A stretch of DNA of 64,000 nucleotides, taken from assembly GCA_003996215.1 (NCBI GenBank), contig QJPP01003123.1, positions 248,001 through 312,000 of the forward strand, written 5' to 3'. The notes beneath the pieces are model-generated. The model saw only the letters and a list, made by a program, of their open reading frames with translations. It was not told the DNA's origin and ran no database searches. The DNA is from Jaltomata sinuosa. Taxonomy: Eukaryota; Streptophyta; Magnoliopsida; Solanales; Solanaceae. Both the position numbers and the translations under genes were made by a program. This document shows positions 1-13,241 of this stretch, piece by piece. Every line of letters begins with the position of its first letter. Position 1 is the stretch's first letter.

Positions 1-2487
1 TATAAACCCATGCCCAGAGTTTGAGCACAAATGAGGCTCATCTCGGGGCCCAAAATAGCCTCGAAACCCACTTTAATCAAGAATTCAGAAATAATGTCAA
101 GACGATGACTAGAACGAAAGAGAATCACCTCAATAGGACATAAAAATCAATGAAAATAGATGATTTCTCTCCTTAGCCGATCTTTATCAATGGAGGAATG
201 AGTTGGAAAATGAAATGAAGGATAAGAAGATAATTTATCTACCAGTGATCGGCACACCTGCGATCAAAATGACATAGGTGCGGCATCAATGTGGTGCCCA
301 AAATACCACAGAGGCAGTGGTCAACTGAACCCCCGCTGGTGTGGAGAACATGTCACAGGGGCGGCACTACAGGCACAACAAAAAGGAGTGCAGGGTCACC
401 CCATGCCAACATCACCCAGGGCCGCAAGTGCGGCTAGTGACTAATGACGTTCAAAAACACTCTCCTGAAGGAGGTGGTAACGATCGTCGTTCAAAACAAT
501 AATAACCCAATGGATGTTGGGGTCATATCCATGAAGAATGTGAAGATGAATAGCCAATCAATTATCAAATAACAATCACTAGAGCGAGTATGTGTTCAAG
601 CAAACAAAAGTAAAAGTTAGGGGAAAAGGTTTGGGAATTAACGAATCACAATTTCAACACGAGAACAACGTAAACACAATTTGATGATCAAGAGAAGGAA
701 TACTAGGGGTATGCTTCCGATGGGGTTCTATAATGGGATAGGGAATTGATTAATCATGAAAACTTTTAATTAAAGGTATGGGTAGCTTGGTTCGAGGTAT
801 ATTTTGTAGTCTTTCGACCCTTCAAACATATGTACCATGGTCTTTTCTCAAGCACCATAGCTTTACATTAACTAACCAATTAATACTTGGGTGAATTAAA
901 CTATTTCTAGCTTTGATTCTTAGATGGGAATTCCTTCGATCAAGCTATTTCTAGCCTAAATCTATGGTGGAAATCCCAAATCCCTGCTATTGAATTTTTA
1001 CCCAATTTATGAACTCCTGTTTCAAGCAAGTATAAAAATTAGTAAACTCAATCAATGTTTACAACCATCAATTTTATGATTAAACCATGAAGAATTCAAT
1101 AGACTCATACTAAATAATTAATTATAAGCACAATTAATCAATACCCATATCCAAATTCAAACACCCATCATTCACATATCGCTAGAATAAAATTTAGCAA
1201 CTCATATTATAGGAACAAGAGAAGATACCAAATGGGTTTCCCAAAATTCCATACATATTGAAAGCTAAGTTCAATTCCAAGCTCCAAATCTTTACAAATC
1301 TGTGTTTTTCAATGAGGAAGAAGAAAAGAGAAAGTGTACTCTCAATGCTCTTCCTTGGGGAAAGTAAAAACTGAATTATCTCTTATGTACACACTCCAAA
1401 AAGGATTTTAGAACCTTCCGAAATATGTCATATGTACTTGGACAAGAATTCCCTTCAAGGCTTGTGCGATTGACGTGCGACGGCACCTGTAATTGCACTT
1501 TGAATTTTGTGGATCGCAGGCGCCTTTCTCTTAAAGTAGTGGAGTCCATCATCTTGTACGATTCAGGTGCAAAAGGGAGGGAGATCGCCCATCGCATTAT
1601 GTGGCTCGCATATTGGTAACTGCTCAGGCAGTTTTTGATCTTCCATATGTGATGGCACCTGCAAAATACAGGTGCCTCTTTCTGGCTCGCACATTATCTT
1701 GCATCTCCTCACCGATTCTTCCCTTTTTTGATCACATTCATGTTTTTACTTCATTTTAAGCTGGATTCAATTCCTTTGATTTTTTCAGTTGACAAAGAGT
1801 ACCTGTATTTAAATCAATAAAGACAATAAGTACCTCTAATTCGCATCAAAACATGGTAATAATTCATGAGTAAAGGTTCAATAAGTTGGTAGATTACTAA
1901 CATATCAGTGACCGCAGGGGTGACAGCGCAGGTGCACCCCCAGGAATGCAGGTGCACAATACTAGATACCAGCAGCACCAATTGTGACAACACATAACCA
2001 AAAACTCTGACCGCAACCTCGGGATTCATTTGGAACTTTGTGAACACAAATCAGACATGCTACCCTACTAAAAATGACATTTCATACTCAATGGAATTGG
2101 AAAAATTCCCAATGAAGATTGTTTAAATGAAAAGTGGGCCCCATGCCCTAAACTAGCTTCCACCAAAATAGAACCCAATAGTCCAGAATGAGTCCATAAG
2201 CCTCGAGACCCAAACCAAAGGTCCCTCTAGCCTAAAATCAATATTTTGGAGCTAACAAAGCTAACAGATTTTCCATCCAAGAATGTCTTCTCCGAGTGTT
2301 AAACAAGGTCAACTCTACTAGCCTTAACTATTACAAAATAGGAAAATGAGCTTAAAACACAAACGAACAGCCCAGGAACAAAACTGTCAGTTTCGGCAAG
2401 TCATAAATAACCTATAGACATTGTGAGAAAGCTCGAAACGTAGAAAGAGCACAAAAATAAAAGAAATGACCTAGAGGGTCATTACAT
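1..2487 (-). mobile_element. Partial LTR of a family-A chromovirus, cut by the left window edge
   Basis: The right end reads GGTCATTACA, the terminus shared with the family-A LTRs at 27658-38800 and 45583-53964. The stretches 2140-2487 and 1-80 resemble 46970-47480 and 46180-46260, so the LTR lies on the minus strand. The middle part (roughly 1400-1990) does not align well by eye with the other copies and may be a subfamily difference or an inserted fragment. Short ORFs at 1376-1619 and 1814-2047 are not coding. The insertion interrupts the LTR of the Athila-like element that resumes at 2489. Whether this is a solo LTR or one end of a full element cannot be told from the window. Confidence 0.75.
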
Positions 2488-2488
2488 T

Positions 2489-3291
2489 GTCTATCCAAAT
2501 TAGCCTTCTACATTCTATTTCTAGTCTCTATCTCACGAATTCCTCTAAAAATTATCCATTTATCTTATTGGTTGTGAAATAATAAAATAATAAGCATAAG
2601 ATTCAGAGAACAAAACATAATGGTAGATTCCTCAATAACAATCTATATATAAACTATGATGTGTATACTATGGCGACAAACCTAGATAGAGGGCTTTTAG
2701 TCACTCATAATTTGATTACAAAGCAAGAATTAAAGTAAATGATGAATAATTCTAAGTAAAGAGTTTAAGAAGTAACCTTATGAGAGTTGTGACTTTGAAC
2801 TAGATATGTGCTTTTACAATCATCTTCCTCTGCAAAAAAATGACCTTGGAGGGGCATTTTTAATATTTAGAAACACCTAAATGGGCCCTCCAAGTTAGAC
2901 TGGGAAAAGGGGAATTTTTTCCTTAATTTTGATGGCTCGTAGCGTGAGCTAATATTTCTTGCACCACGAGCTCCTTCTACTCACCCAAGGATATGTTCTG
3001 CAGAGTGTAAACTTCTGAGGCGTTAAAAATCAACCCCCCCCCTTCACCATGGGACTCTCTCCATGACCCTATGGATTTGCCTTAAATTTTTCTTTGTGAA
3101 ATCTTGTCATTTTTGCTCCAATTTAGTTCTATTTTAGCTTTTTTTTTACCTAAATCGAACAAAACACCTTAAATAAGTGATAAAACATGAAAATTAAGTG
3201 TAAACCACTAGAATTAAGATAAATTATCCACAGTACAAAGCATAAATGTGGGCAAAAAAAATAATAAAAAGAAGTGTATATTATCCTCACA
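2489..3291 (-). repeat. Truncated 3' LTR of NA1
   Basis: This aligns by eye over nearly its whole length with 25530-26326. It shares blocks such as the C-tract near 3030 (26075 in the partner), the ACAAAACACCTTAA word and the terminal ATTATCC word. About 520 bp of the LTR are missing on the left because of the family-A insertion. Just beyond 3291, on the minus strand, lies an AAGTGTTGG-like purine-rich stretch in the position expected for the polypurine tract. Confidence 0.7.
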
Positions 3292-4535
3292 ACACAATCC
3301 AACACTTTAACATTGGTTCATCCTCAAACAACTACTAAACACTTTTAGCTTAGCCTCCACTCTATAATTCAAGCACGATAGGATACGTTTACCTAGATTT
3401 CTAAGACATTTCAAGATGCAAGCAATCCTTAAACAATGTGCATTGAACAATAGAAATCAAGATACTTCTACAAAGATGACATAGTGTAATGGCCTGTTTC
3501 ATTGTTATAGTAGAGTAAAGGCATAAGTACGCGGCTAGAAAAATCCCTAAGGTGAGAATTGATAAAATCTCACAAAAGAATTAACATGCATACAAGATAT
3601 ATCATAGGTTTTCCCTTAGTGTAATACTCTTTTAACAAAAGCAATAAAAACATAGGATCAAAAGGTGTATATTTGGTTGTAATGTCAGCTAAGGGATGGG
3701 TAGAAAATATTTTATCAAAATAGTGACTACTCTCCTAATGCACTTTTAAGACAATAACTTTGAACAATTTTCAAATAGTTTTTCCTTATGTTTACCAATT
3801 TCAACTTTTCTTTGACACTCCCTTTGTATCTTCCCTTATTTTTAAGCATTTGCCATATTTAATACATTGTTAGCAAGGAGCAATTTCTATATTTTGTTTT
3901 TAATCTTTTTATTTTTACTCACCTTACTACACCGACTAACTTCTTTTCACACTTGGGCACCACTTTAGCTACCTTTCTTTACTTTCGACACTAATTCATA
4001 TTAATTCACCATCTTCTTCCTTTTAGTTTTAAGTATTAACTTTAAAGTGCACTAGGGACTTTTCGAATCAAATTAATGCAAAGTTAATCAACAAAGGGAA
4101 AAGGCTAATTAAGCGACTATCCAAGATATCTATGCAAAATAGGAAATATGCAAACCTTACCACACAATGGCACATAAATAATAAAACCAGCTCACTATCA
4201 ACTCTCGACCTAATAATACAACTCAATTCAATAAACATATTTTTAAGTCCTTTTTATTTGTCTAGAGTCAATCTTAGAGTTTACGTGTCTTAACTAGAAT
4301 ATCTACCTTTTATGCTCAACATTTTAAGGAGAAATACCTAAGGTAGCCTTAGAATATCTAGAGTAAGCATCTAGCTTATTTAAGGAGTTTGGATTACTCT
4401 TCTCATTTTATATCAAAAATAAAAAATAAAAAAAATAAAAAATGCGATATATGGTTTAAATTACTCCCTCGGAAAAGAACCTAAAATAAAATAAAGGGTT
4501 GTATCAAAAAACATAACTGCTAGTATGATATATTA

Positions 4536-4579
<44 letters not shown>

Positions 4580-4580
4580 G
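3292..4580 (-). other. Non-coding 3' internal region of NA1
   Basis: AT-rich sequence without credible ORFs, between the polypurine-tract area of NA1 and the pogo-like insertion. The part adjacent to 4530 (minus strand) contains a CTAGCAGTTA word that also occurs in the plus-strand copy at about 41600. This supports its being the 3' untranslated region of the same family. Confidence 0.5.
4535..4576. repeat. (AAT)n microsatellite
   Basis: About fourteen tandem AAT/TAA units, directly next to the left end of the pogo-like element. Confidence 0.95.
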
Positions 4581-4929
4581 TACACTCGAACCTCTCTATA
4601 GTGGCAGTGTTTGTCTGAAAGTTCCATGGATGCTATAGCGGGAAGATGTTATACATATATAGTGACATTTGGCATTTAGATCTCATTTAGCTTTTATAAA
4701 TAAAAGTATAAAAAATTATTTTTTATACTTTTTATGTTATAAATGAAAATAAATACCTGTTAAATTTAAAATCTCAATTAATTTTCATATTTCATTATTA
4801 AAAAGATGAATACATTACTAAAGAATCCATAACTAGTTGTACCGTATAGATAAAAAAAATTAAAATCTAAGGAACATATGCATTTAAAATTAATGAAAAT
4901 TTAAATATTTCAAGTATGATGAAAGAATT

Positions 4930-5301
4930 CTATAATTGTAGGTTGTTTTATAAATTCTAGTCTCTTAAAGACAGTATATCGCTTGAATTGACAAAGATTT
5001 TTGTCCACATTTTCAACAAACGAGTATTCAATAGCTTTCTTTGAAGGTTTTTTAAGAGCTTAAAAATTGTCACTTCTATCTCACCCCAAGTAGAAGTAGG
5101 TTAAGGCTCTTCATAAGCACTTTTATATTCATCTTCTGCATTCGTTGTCTCTTGTTCTTCCACTCCAATGACGTGTGTCTTAATCTCTTCATCAGTGTAT
5201 GTTTCAAGTATTGGAAGTAATGCGTTAAACTCCGTATAAGTGGTAGAATTCATTGCTTGATTGATGTTATGAGATGGGATTTGATCTATAAGTGATGACA
5301 C
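4930..5301 (-). pseudogene. C-terminal remnant of a pogo/jerky-like transposase
   Basis: A 66-residue ORF (5101-5301) is rich in Asp/Glu and has the YTDEEI-type acidic stretch found near the C-terminus of plant pogo/jerky-like transposases. Past the stop, another frame down to about 4930 continues with a Leu/Lys-rich segment ending in FVENVDKNLCQF. The DDE catalytic core and the CENP-B-type DNA-binding domains are absent. The assignment is an inference from family resemblance and from its position inside TIRs. Confidence 0.4.
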
Positions 5302-5353
5302 ACTACCAACATCTTCAACAAGTTCTATATTGTCACTATTGATAATATATTTT

Positions 5354-5358
<5 letters not shown>

Positions 5359-5391
<33 letters not shown>
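5359..5391. repeat. (AT)n microsatellite
   Basis: Uninterrupted AT dinucleotide run of about 33 bp inside the pogo-like element. Confidence 0.95.
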
Positions 5392-5394
<3 letters not shown>

Positions 5395-5857
5395 TGGCTG
5401 TTATAGAGGGATAATTTTATAAAAAGTGTAATGCTATAATGAATGTCATTGTTGTTATAGGTAGAATGTCATTATAGAGGAGCAAAATATAACATAAAAA
5501 ATCAATTCTAAAGAAAATCAGGTCATTATAATGAAATATTGTTATAACTAGGGACTGTTATAAAGATGTTTAATTGTACATTCATTAATTAATAAAATAC
5601 TGAAAGTATTGAAATCCTACAATTACTATTACAAACCAAAATTAAAAATTACTTCCTATAATGCAAGAAACAAATTAAAACTAAAGTAAAGTGACCAAAA
5701 TAATAATAATCTAGGAATCACCATAATATACAGACCTAAATATCAAATGAATGGAAGTTTCTTAATCCATCACCCTACACTTAAAGATTGTCACTATTCC
5801 CAGTGGCACAAGTAAAGCCATAAGAAAGAGAGGTAAGATAAACTCCATGGTCACTCA

Positions 5858-7080
5858 TCAGTTATCATTCTCTAAATCAGTTGAAGCAAAGTCGGTGTCT
5901 CCCTCATCACTATCGCAATCGAGGATCTCATCATCCATATTATTTGAGCGGACAGGTGTTGGCGGATAAAGAATGTCATTATCTAGAGGCCCCTCAGAAT
6001 ATGGACCAATCTTGCACAAACGATGTGCATACACATTGATAGGATACCACTCCTCAAGATATGCCATCTCCTCCATCATAGCTTCCCTAGCATTAAGACT
6101 TTGTTGTAAGCTCAACATGCCAAACACCCATCTTAAGAGACAGTCATCTCTAGCATACCTCTCAGCCTCACTCATAGACACTCCTCCAATCTCCTCTAGT
6201 GCCTTCACAACAGTGACATCAACAAACACCCCACCTCTCATAGGGTGGAAATCTGTCAGTTTCTCCATAGCTTGTTGCTACTAAAGATAGCAAGTCAAGG
6301 TCCTATCGAAAAAGAAACTTTGTCCACCACCAATTTTTGACTACGTCATCATCATCTTCATAATAGCACCAACATTAACCTACTGACCTATCATCAGATG
6401 GTAAACCACATGATCCCTTGTGAACATTATGGTATGTTCACATTGCAATAACCTAATAGATATAATCTTAAACCACATTATGGACTCCTTGGCTTATTTT
6501 GAGAATGCAATATGTCCCATTAGTCTTTGTTTGGACCCATCTAGCAGTAGAGTGAATTTTTTAAAAGTGTGTGGCGGATTTCCTGATACGGTGGATATGC
6601 ACAAAGCTTAGTGAATGGATTACTAGGAACAACTGGTGCCCTCAGCATCCTGCAAATCTACTCATCTCTAAAGCGAATCAGGATGCCTCGCAACTTGACC
6701 TCTATGGGGTCCTCTACCAGGTCCCAATTAGCATAAAACTCCCAGATGAGGCTAAGGTTGCACTCACTGGGGTCCTAAAAGATAAACTATAAACCCAGGT
6801 CATAGATTCTAGTCCATACTTGTGGGTATTCTGTATGTAGCCTAGCCTCATTTACTGGTACCTCATCCCAAATATCTTTTCTTTGTGAACTTTTTTGAAC
6901 CATGTTTTAACATTGTCTTTGACCCATTTGATACTATATTGCTTTTTGACCGGTGTCAGTGATGCTGCTACCACAGGTTTAATCAGGTCTCCACTCCCAA
7001 AGGCTTGGCTAGTGTGGTACCTTTTTCTTCCCTGGCTCACTAGGCCTTTCTTTCCATCTATTTGTTATAGATTTTCCATT
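5858..7080 (-). pseudogene. NA1 ORF of the plant 'putative transposon protein' type, broken
   Basis: On the minus strand an upstream block (about 7040-6750) and a downstream ORF (6268-5858, 136 codons) match the two halves of the plus-strand copy at 40106-41328 in order and spacing. Shared words include NEARL, DPxxxNLSL, EFY, VDVT..KALEEI and the HARED/YARDD step. The product ends in a strongly acidic tail (DCDSDEGD). Several frameshifts and stops lie between 6300 and 6900. The family is common in retroelement-derived plant proteins and has no established biochemical function. Here it lies downstream of gag2, in the place where Athila-type elements carry an env-like ORF. Confidence 0.6.
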
Positions 7081-7889
7081 GTACCTAAAAGTATGAAAAG
7101 TTTGTAAGAATATAATGTGGCTAGAAATTTGAGTAAACATGAAGTCTTTGGACCCCATACTTAATTTGCTAGCTCAGGTACTCACACTTCTCTCATCCAT
7201 TCTAAACATTTTGCACAACTTCACACCACTATCTCCTATAACATTCCTCCATACATGGACCACCCCATACTTATACTATTCTAGTCTTTATAGTTTATTG
7301 GGTGACTAATGGATCCTTAAGACGGTTTTAATATATCTATCATAGGAAAGGTAACATCCATGATAATTATTTTGAATGTTTTTACACCTTATTGCATGCT
7401 TCAACGGACGTGAGGCCCACATAGGCCTTTTACCTTTGGTCGTGTTTTTGTCCACTCATCTAGTGAGTCTAAGCACGAGTCCTAGCCACTCACACAATGA
7501 GTCTGACAGGCTCTTATTGGGGCTCGCATGGGGAGCTACCTAAAACATGCCTAGTCTAGAATGTTTTTGTGTTTTCATCTGTGTACTTTGTTTTCATGAT
7601 GTTTTTTACCCCTGAACCTGCACATTGTCTTGATAAACATTATTAGGATGGGTTGCATCCCATTAAGTGTCTTATTTAAGGTCATAGCATGACAACTTTT
7701 AGTATTTTCTCATTTTTTTGTATTTTTTCTATTTTCATTTTAACTACATATACTAGAATTATTACAAACAACGGGTTGCCTCTCGGAAAGCGCTAGATTT
7801 AATGTCATGGCATGGGGGACCTTATATCATAATCAACCAGGTTCCTTAAAGTGGTTTGAGCCTTGGCATTCATCACAGAAATGAAATTC
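7081..7889 (-). other. NA1 spacer with the AAGCGCT/GGGAGG-like landmark
   Basis: Mostly non-coding. At about 7772-7802 the minus strand reads AGCGCTTTCCGAGAGGCAAC. This matches the landmark of the plus-strand copy at 38850-38885 (TTAAGCGCTTCACGGGAGG). Only about 90 bp separate this landmark from the end of the gag2 remnant, so there is no space for a deleted-in-place pol gene. Confidence 0.55.
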
Positions 7890-8177
7890 CTCAAATCATT
7901 ATTTATAATTTTGAAACTCCAGCATTAGTGATTTCATCTTGGAGTTCCATTTCTCACCATGTCTGGCCACATAGTTTAGCAACTTAGTGGCTGAAGATAA
8001 GGTATTTTCTATGAAATCACCTCCTTCTATGGAGTAATTATTGATTGGTTTGATGGATCCAAGGAGAAGTAGAATGATTCAATCACTTTAACATCATTAG
8101 TCCCATGATTTGAAGGCACTAATAATTGTTTGAATCACTTCTGAGAAGAGTTCACTTTCTAGTTGTCTGATGACAAA
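7890..8177 (-). pseudogene. NA1 gag2, C-terminal part
   Basis: Minus-strand translation gives ATKLLNYVARHGEKWNSK, which matches the plus-strand copy at 27520-27580 (LLNDMARHSQIWNSKF). It ends at the solo-LTR insertion site (target duplication ACAAA at 8173-8177) and continues on the other side at 22343. Confidence 0.6.
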
Positions 8178-8345
8178 TGTAACACCCAAGAACTTCCAAG
8201 CTTAGACTCAGCTGAGAAAACCAGAAAGAATTTAAAATTTTCAACTGTCAGCCGATTCACGAGTTGGATCCATGACCTGTGGAAGTTTCCACGAGTCGTG
8301 GATTGTGCCCATTGAATCAGACCAGAGGACTGACATTTTCTCTTA

Positions 8346-8690
8346 GAACCATGATTGGGTTCTACGGACTGTGGAGGGATCCACGAGCTGTGAACCCAAG
8401 TCGTGGATCCAGATCAGAGGCCAGCCATTCCTTTGAGAACCACGATTGGGTTCTATGGACCATGAAAGGATCCACGAGCCATGAACCCAAGTCATGGAAC
8501 AAGATCAGAGGCCAGCCATCCTCTGAGAACCACGATTGGGTTCTACGGACCGTGGAAGAATCCACGAGTTGTGAACCCAAGTTGTGGAACCCAATTTTAG
8601 TAGCCCAAATTTTAGGCTCAGGAACCACGACAGGGTTCCACGAGCCGTGGAAGTTCCCACGAGTCATGGAACCCATCTGTGGAACCTGAG
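8346..8690. repeat. About 90-bp tandem repeat inside the solo LTR
   Basis: Units beginning GAACCACGATTGGGTTCTA start at 8346, 8437 and 8527, with a degenerate fourth at 8622. Each unit carries inverted words such as CCACGAG and CCGTGG. Because the words are nearly self-complementary, long ORFs appear on both strands (8279-8689 plus, 8362-8676 minus); I treat both as artefacts. Confidence 0.85.
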
Positions 8691-9581
8691 TCGCAAATTT
8701 CAGCAGCTTTCTTTTAAAATTTCCAGGGGCATTCCAGATTTTTCCTACCTCTTTTAAAACCTAAGCTACGTCATTTTGGGTATCCTAAGCCTAGTTGATT
8801 AGTCAAAAACTATCTAAAACACCTATTCTCCTAAAATTATCAGACTTAGAAAGAAAAAGGGAGAAAAGAGGCGACAGTTTTCTCTCAAGTACAAGTAAGA
8901 GGTCTTCTTCAAGCTCAGTCCTAAACCGAAAGACTTCTTCTATATATTCTTCTCCAGGTATGTGGGATTTTACTAGTAGGTTCCTTTTTCCCATTAGGTC
9001 CCTAGAATTCAGTCAGTTCTTCAGTTCTTTATGAAATATTCAGACCTAGGGTTCCTAAAACTTAGGGATTCCTCTCAATTCAAATGTTATTGATTAAGTG
9101 CTATTAATTATATGTTTCTTGGAGAATTAGTATAGTTACATGTACAAAATCCAGTAACCCTAGCTTTTATTGAAATTCAGTATTTACAATTTATACTTGC
9201 TAGGTAGATAATTCATATAGGCATGTTCCAGAATAGAATGCTATCATGTTTCAGTATATATGTATGTTGCATTCTTAGATAATTATTAGTATTTGAGCTA
9301 TCCAGTACTTAAGCTTGCATTTCATTGCTCACATTAAGTTGGGAGTAGACTTAGTACTGAGCGGATGAGGGGATGAAGGCTTGGTTGTCAGATTAGGCTG
9401 ATACCTTTAGTAGCAGTCCCCAAGTCCCAGAACTACGGCGCCACCATAGGTATAAAAGGGGGTTAGCTATCAGGTTAGGCTAGTTACCCTTGTCCCTTGT
9501 GGACATAACTTTAGTGGATACATGTCAGCTTTGTTCATACCATTGGCAAGGTATGAACACCCTTCCATCCAGGGTTACAGG

Positions 9582-12500
9582 TGTCACGGCCCAATTTCTC
9601 GGTCATGATGGCACCTACAACCCCCCAGTAGGCGAACTAATCCCCGTAACCCAAAACGGTTAGTAATGGGCTACCATCTAATAGTTTAAGCGGAAGATTT
9701 GGTAAATAAGTGGAAGCAAGGGCATAAGGAGAAGAAAATAGATAACAAGAGTAATACATATAAAATGCGGAAACTAAGACAACCCAAAACCTGGTATCAA
9801 AGCGTATAAGAGTCGAACTACATCAGGAGTACAAAGGTCCAAAAGTCATATATACACAATGTCTCTGAAACTATAAGAGTACAAAATACACCAAGGATAA
9901 CTAAAGTCAAGCTCTGAACGCCAAGAGCTCACCCTCAGCCTGGATGATCCAAAAACTGCACCCCACACGAGTCTTTGATGCGCTAACGGCGATGGCCCAT
10001 GCTAGGATCTGCACCAGAAGATGCAGAAGGTAGGGTGAGCACTAAATGTGAAGCACAAGGTACCCAGTAGGTATCATAGGCCAATTGGGCACATATAAAG
10101 TAAAAGAGCAATAGCAGACAGAGTAGAAGCAAGCAGTCACAGAAATCAATGAAAAGTACACATGAACTAGCCCAGAGAGAAGACAACAGAAAATAACATA
10201 GAAGGCCATATAGAATATATATACACAATATGCACAGGTTAAAGTAAGGACGACGCACCTGGGATCCTCACAAAAATAGTATATATATATATAAGTGTAG
10301 GTTCTAGAAATGGGTGATATATCGGTAACCTCGAGCATAAAGAGTGGGAGAGAAGGATAAAGTAGACATGCTCGGTAAACAGAAAAAATAACCAGACAAA
10401 CCATATCAATCTCAAATCCTGAAATAACAGCCTAGCAGAGTCCAACTCCACACTTATAACCATAATAGAGAACAATTCTGTAATAAGTAACAAGAGTCTA
10501 GCTACAGTCCCCCGGCCGCCCATACAATCGAGGAAAGCAATCAATTGAAAACAAATCCTCCGGCATCCCATACTACTGGAGCGTACAATCAACCACACAG
10601 CAAACAAGGGTGGAATCCCGAACAATGAATGATATGATGCATGAAAACCTCAGAGTGAAATAGAATATCTCTATGTACCTCCTCCGGTGTCGATCAGGCC
10701 CAGCAGGCAGGTTTTATGGAAGGACACAACTCGTGTACCTCTACTCCACCGTATACCCTTCCCCCCATCATACGCACCCCAAAGCCTCAGGCCTATAGCA
10801 GCAAGGTCCATGGAGGTCCCGAACCCCATACTAAAACTCAGAATCAAAACGTGTCCTCTGGAATCGAGTCCGGGTTCAAGCCAGTGGCTAAGTCTCAAAT
10901 ATGCATGCTTAAACCCTGTCTAGGACTAAAACAGTGAAAAAGATGTCTCAAAAACTCTTCCAAGGGTGCCCAGGCACAACCGGGTCTAAAACAGTTGTAA
11001 AAACATCTCAGATGCTCGACTGGTGAGCCTAATATCATTTCAAATCAGTAAGGAAACTCATCTAGCACTCCGAGCTGATCGAGTCTATCAATAGTAGTAA
11101 ATAATGATAAAACCATATCTTTAACCTTTTTTTACCCCAAGAAGATCCACGTATCAAGTCAAATCATTTCCAAATCCAATTTTATCGAAAATGGGCCCCT
11201 GGGGCCATGCAAGATTTAGAAAATCAGTTTCTATAGGCCCGAAACCAAAAAACATAATAGAACATGGAAAACCTCTTTATATGCATGGAAATGATATGAT
11301 CAACCCAAATAGCTGCCTGACAGCTCACAATCAACCTAACGGCCCTGCACAAGCTCTGAAGCTACTCAACATGCATAACCAGCCTAGAAGGATATTTCTA
11401 TGTCCGGGACTCGCGGACATTCCCAATAATCGCACCTTCTATGTTCCAGAGTCAACAAGACCTCACGGGGTCACTAGGGTAATAAATATATCAACTAATA
11501 GGAATACTACACACAACGGAGGAAAAAAATAGGATGAATCATGGAAAAGCGGTCAAGGTCTGTGGTACCAACCTAATAACCCAACCCAAGGATGCCAACT
11601 AGTAAAATTTTACCCGATATATGTGAAGTCTAGGGAGTTAAGCCGTAACCTACCTGTCGTCTGACAACAAGCTGCGAGAACAACGAGTCTAACGATACCC
11701 ATATTGCTACAATTATAGCGGGTAGATATCCGGGTTAAAAGTGGGCTCGTAGGTCCCATAATTCAAAACTAAAAATGAAAAGAACCACGATGAACCCAAT
11801 GATTCCAAGAGGTCATGCTCCAAATTTGAGCACAATTGGACAAGGGAAGGGCACCAAACCAGCCCGCCCAAGTTGGGGATTAAAGAATGGAAATTTTGAA
11901 AATAAAAATGGAAATTGGGCAAGAATTACTTACCACAAAGATGGAATTTCAAGCCGAGACGGACAATTCTTTACTTCCACAAAGCATGCATGAGCTAGGG
12001 GCAGCCACTACATAAGAATTTCCAAGCTTAGGTAGGGGCAACAATGGAGGAAATTAAGAAAATTCAAAGGAAGCTAAAAGGAACAAGTGGGGAAGATGAC
12101 TTACCAAGAATCAGAAAAACACGAAAAATCCACAAGCAATTGATTCCCCAAGGATTAGAAATGATCAAGAGCAATTTTGGTAGAGAAAAATGAGTTTAGA
12201 GTGAGAAAAGTGAGGAGAAGTGGCTGGAAAAACGAATTTCCAGCTATTTATAGCTGCTGGCCGCAGCTGATTTTCTACAATTTTCTGCAATTTTAAAAAA
12301 AATTCAACTTGCCATTCCGGGCTTAATCGGAAACCAATATTCAAAAACCAATAATGCTAATAGAGTGGAAACGACATTCTAGACTCAACGAAATTGACAA
12401 AACTTCCATACGAGGTTGTGTTGGAGAAATGTTGACCCAAGTCAACTCTAACGAAAAGGAACTCAAAGGCTCGAAATGAGTCTGACTCACCCGAAACTCA

Positions 12501-12944
12501 AACCAACCATCTTCCTAGCCCAAACTCAACATTCTGGAGCTGATGGAATTCTTGGATTTTGAATCCGACACTCCAATCATCGAAAGTCACCTAAAATTAC
12601 ACTTTCAGCTCCAAATGGCCTGAAAGCCGAGAAAACAACACAAACCCCACACCGGACGTTCTCAGGCCTCAACTAAAGGTCCAACTAGACCAAACTCATC
12701 ACTTCGGAGCTAACAGAACTGTCAGAATTCAATTCCGAGCATGTTAGCTAAGATTGTTGACTAAAGTCAATGATATTTTAAGTTTAAAGCTCTATAACAG
12801 GCGAACGGCTAAAACGACCAAATGAACGACCAGGGCACTGAACTACCGGTCCTTGCAAGCCATAAATGACTTGGGGCCAATACAGGAAGGCTTTAACAGT
12901 ACAATAAATGTGAAAACATTAAGATGACCGGAAGGGTCATCACA
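9582..12944 (-). repeat. 3' LTR of chromovirus B
   Basis: 3363 bp, aligned along its length with 18171-21612. A TATA-like GCTATAAATAG word lies on the minus strand at about 12243-12255. ORFs on both strands (for example 9983-10625, 11191-11532) are LTR noise and have counterparts in the other LTR. Confidence 0.9.
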
Positions 12945-12959
12945 ATATCCACTACTAAA

Positions 12960-13241
12960 AAGACTTTCGTCCTCGAAAGTCAAGAAGAAGGGATTACCTG
13001 AAGGCTCGAACAATTGCAGATACTGAGCACGCAACTCACTCTCGGTCTCCCAGGTAGCCTCCTCGACCGGACGATGCCTCCACTGCACTTTCACAACCAG
13101 AATCTCCCTAGATCTCCACCTTCTGATATCTCTGGCCAGAATAGCTATCGCCTCCTCAACAAATGATAAACTCTCATCCAACTTAACTGAATCCCAATGC
13201 AACACATGAGACTCATCAGGCACATACCGGTGCAACATCAA
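12960..13241 (-). pseudogene. Chromodomain of chromovirus B
   Basis: The minus-strand ORF contains the run from the integrase C-terminus (YVPDESHVL) into a chromodomain: ILARDIRRWRSREILVVKVQ, then WRHRPVEEATWE and LF. This domain binds modified histones and is thought to direct chromovirus integration to heterochromatin. The reading frame is open here, but it is cut off from the upstream integrase by stops near 13265. Confidence 0.8.

Larger units (their letters stand above)
4583..5576 (-). mobile_element. pogo/Emigrant-like DNA transposon, degenerate
   Basis: The ends form imperfect inverted repeats: left CACTCGAACCTCTCTATAG, right (reverse complement) CAATTAAACATCTTTATAAC. Both are flanked by TA at 4581-4582 and 5577-5578, as expected for Tc1/mariner-superfamily insertion. 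Internal copies of the AACCTCTATA-like word recur near both ends. The 994-bp length is too short for a full transposase; only a C-terminal remnant is seen (4930-5301). It sits in the 3' region of NA1. A CACTA or MITE origin is less likely given the TA duplication. Confidence 0.55.

Noticed and set aside
8279..8689. 136-codon plus-strand ORF and 104-codon minus-strand ORF
   Set aside because: Both arise from a 90-bp tandem repeat with inverted words inside a solo LTR; no domain.
9983..10625. Minus-strand ORFs with hydrophobic, membrane-like stretches
   Set aside because: They lie within the chromovirus-B LTR and recur with frame breaks at 18496-19180.
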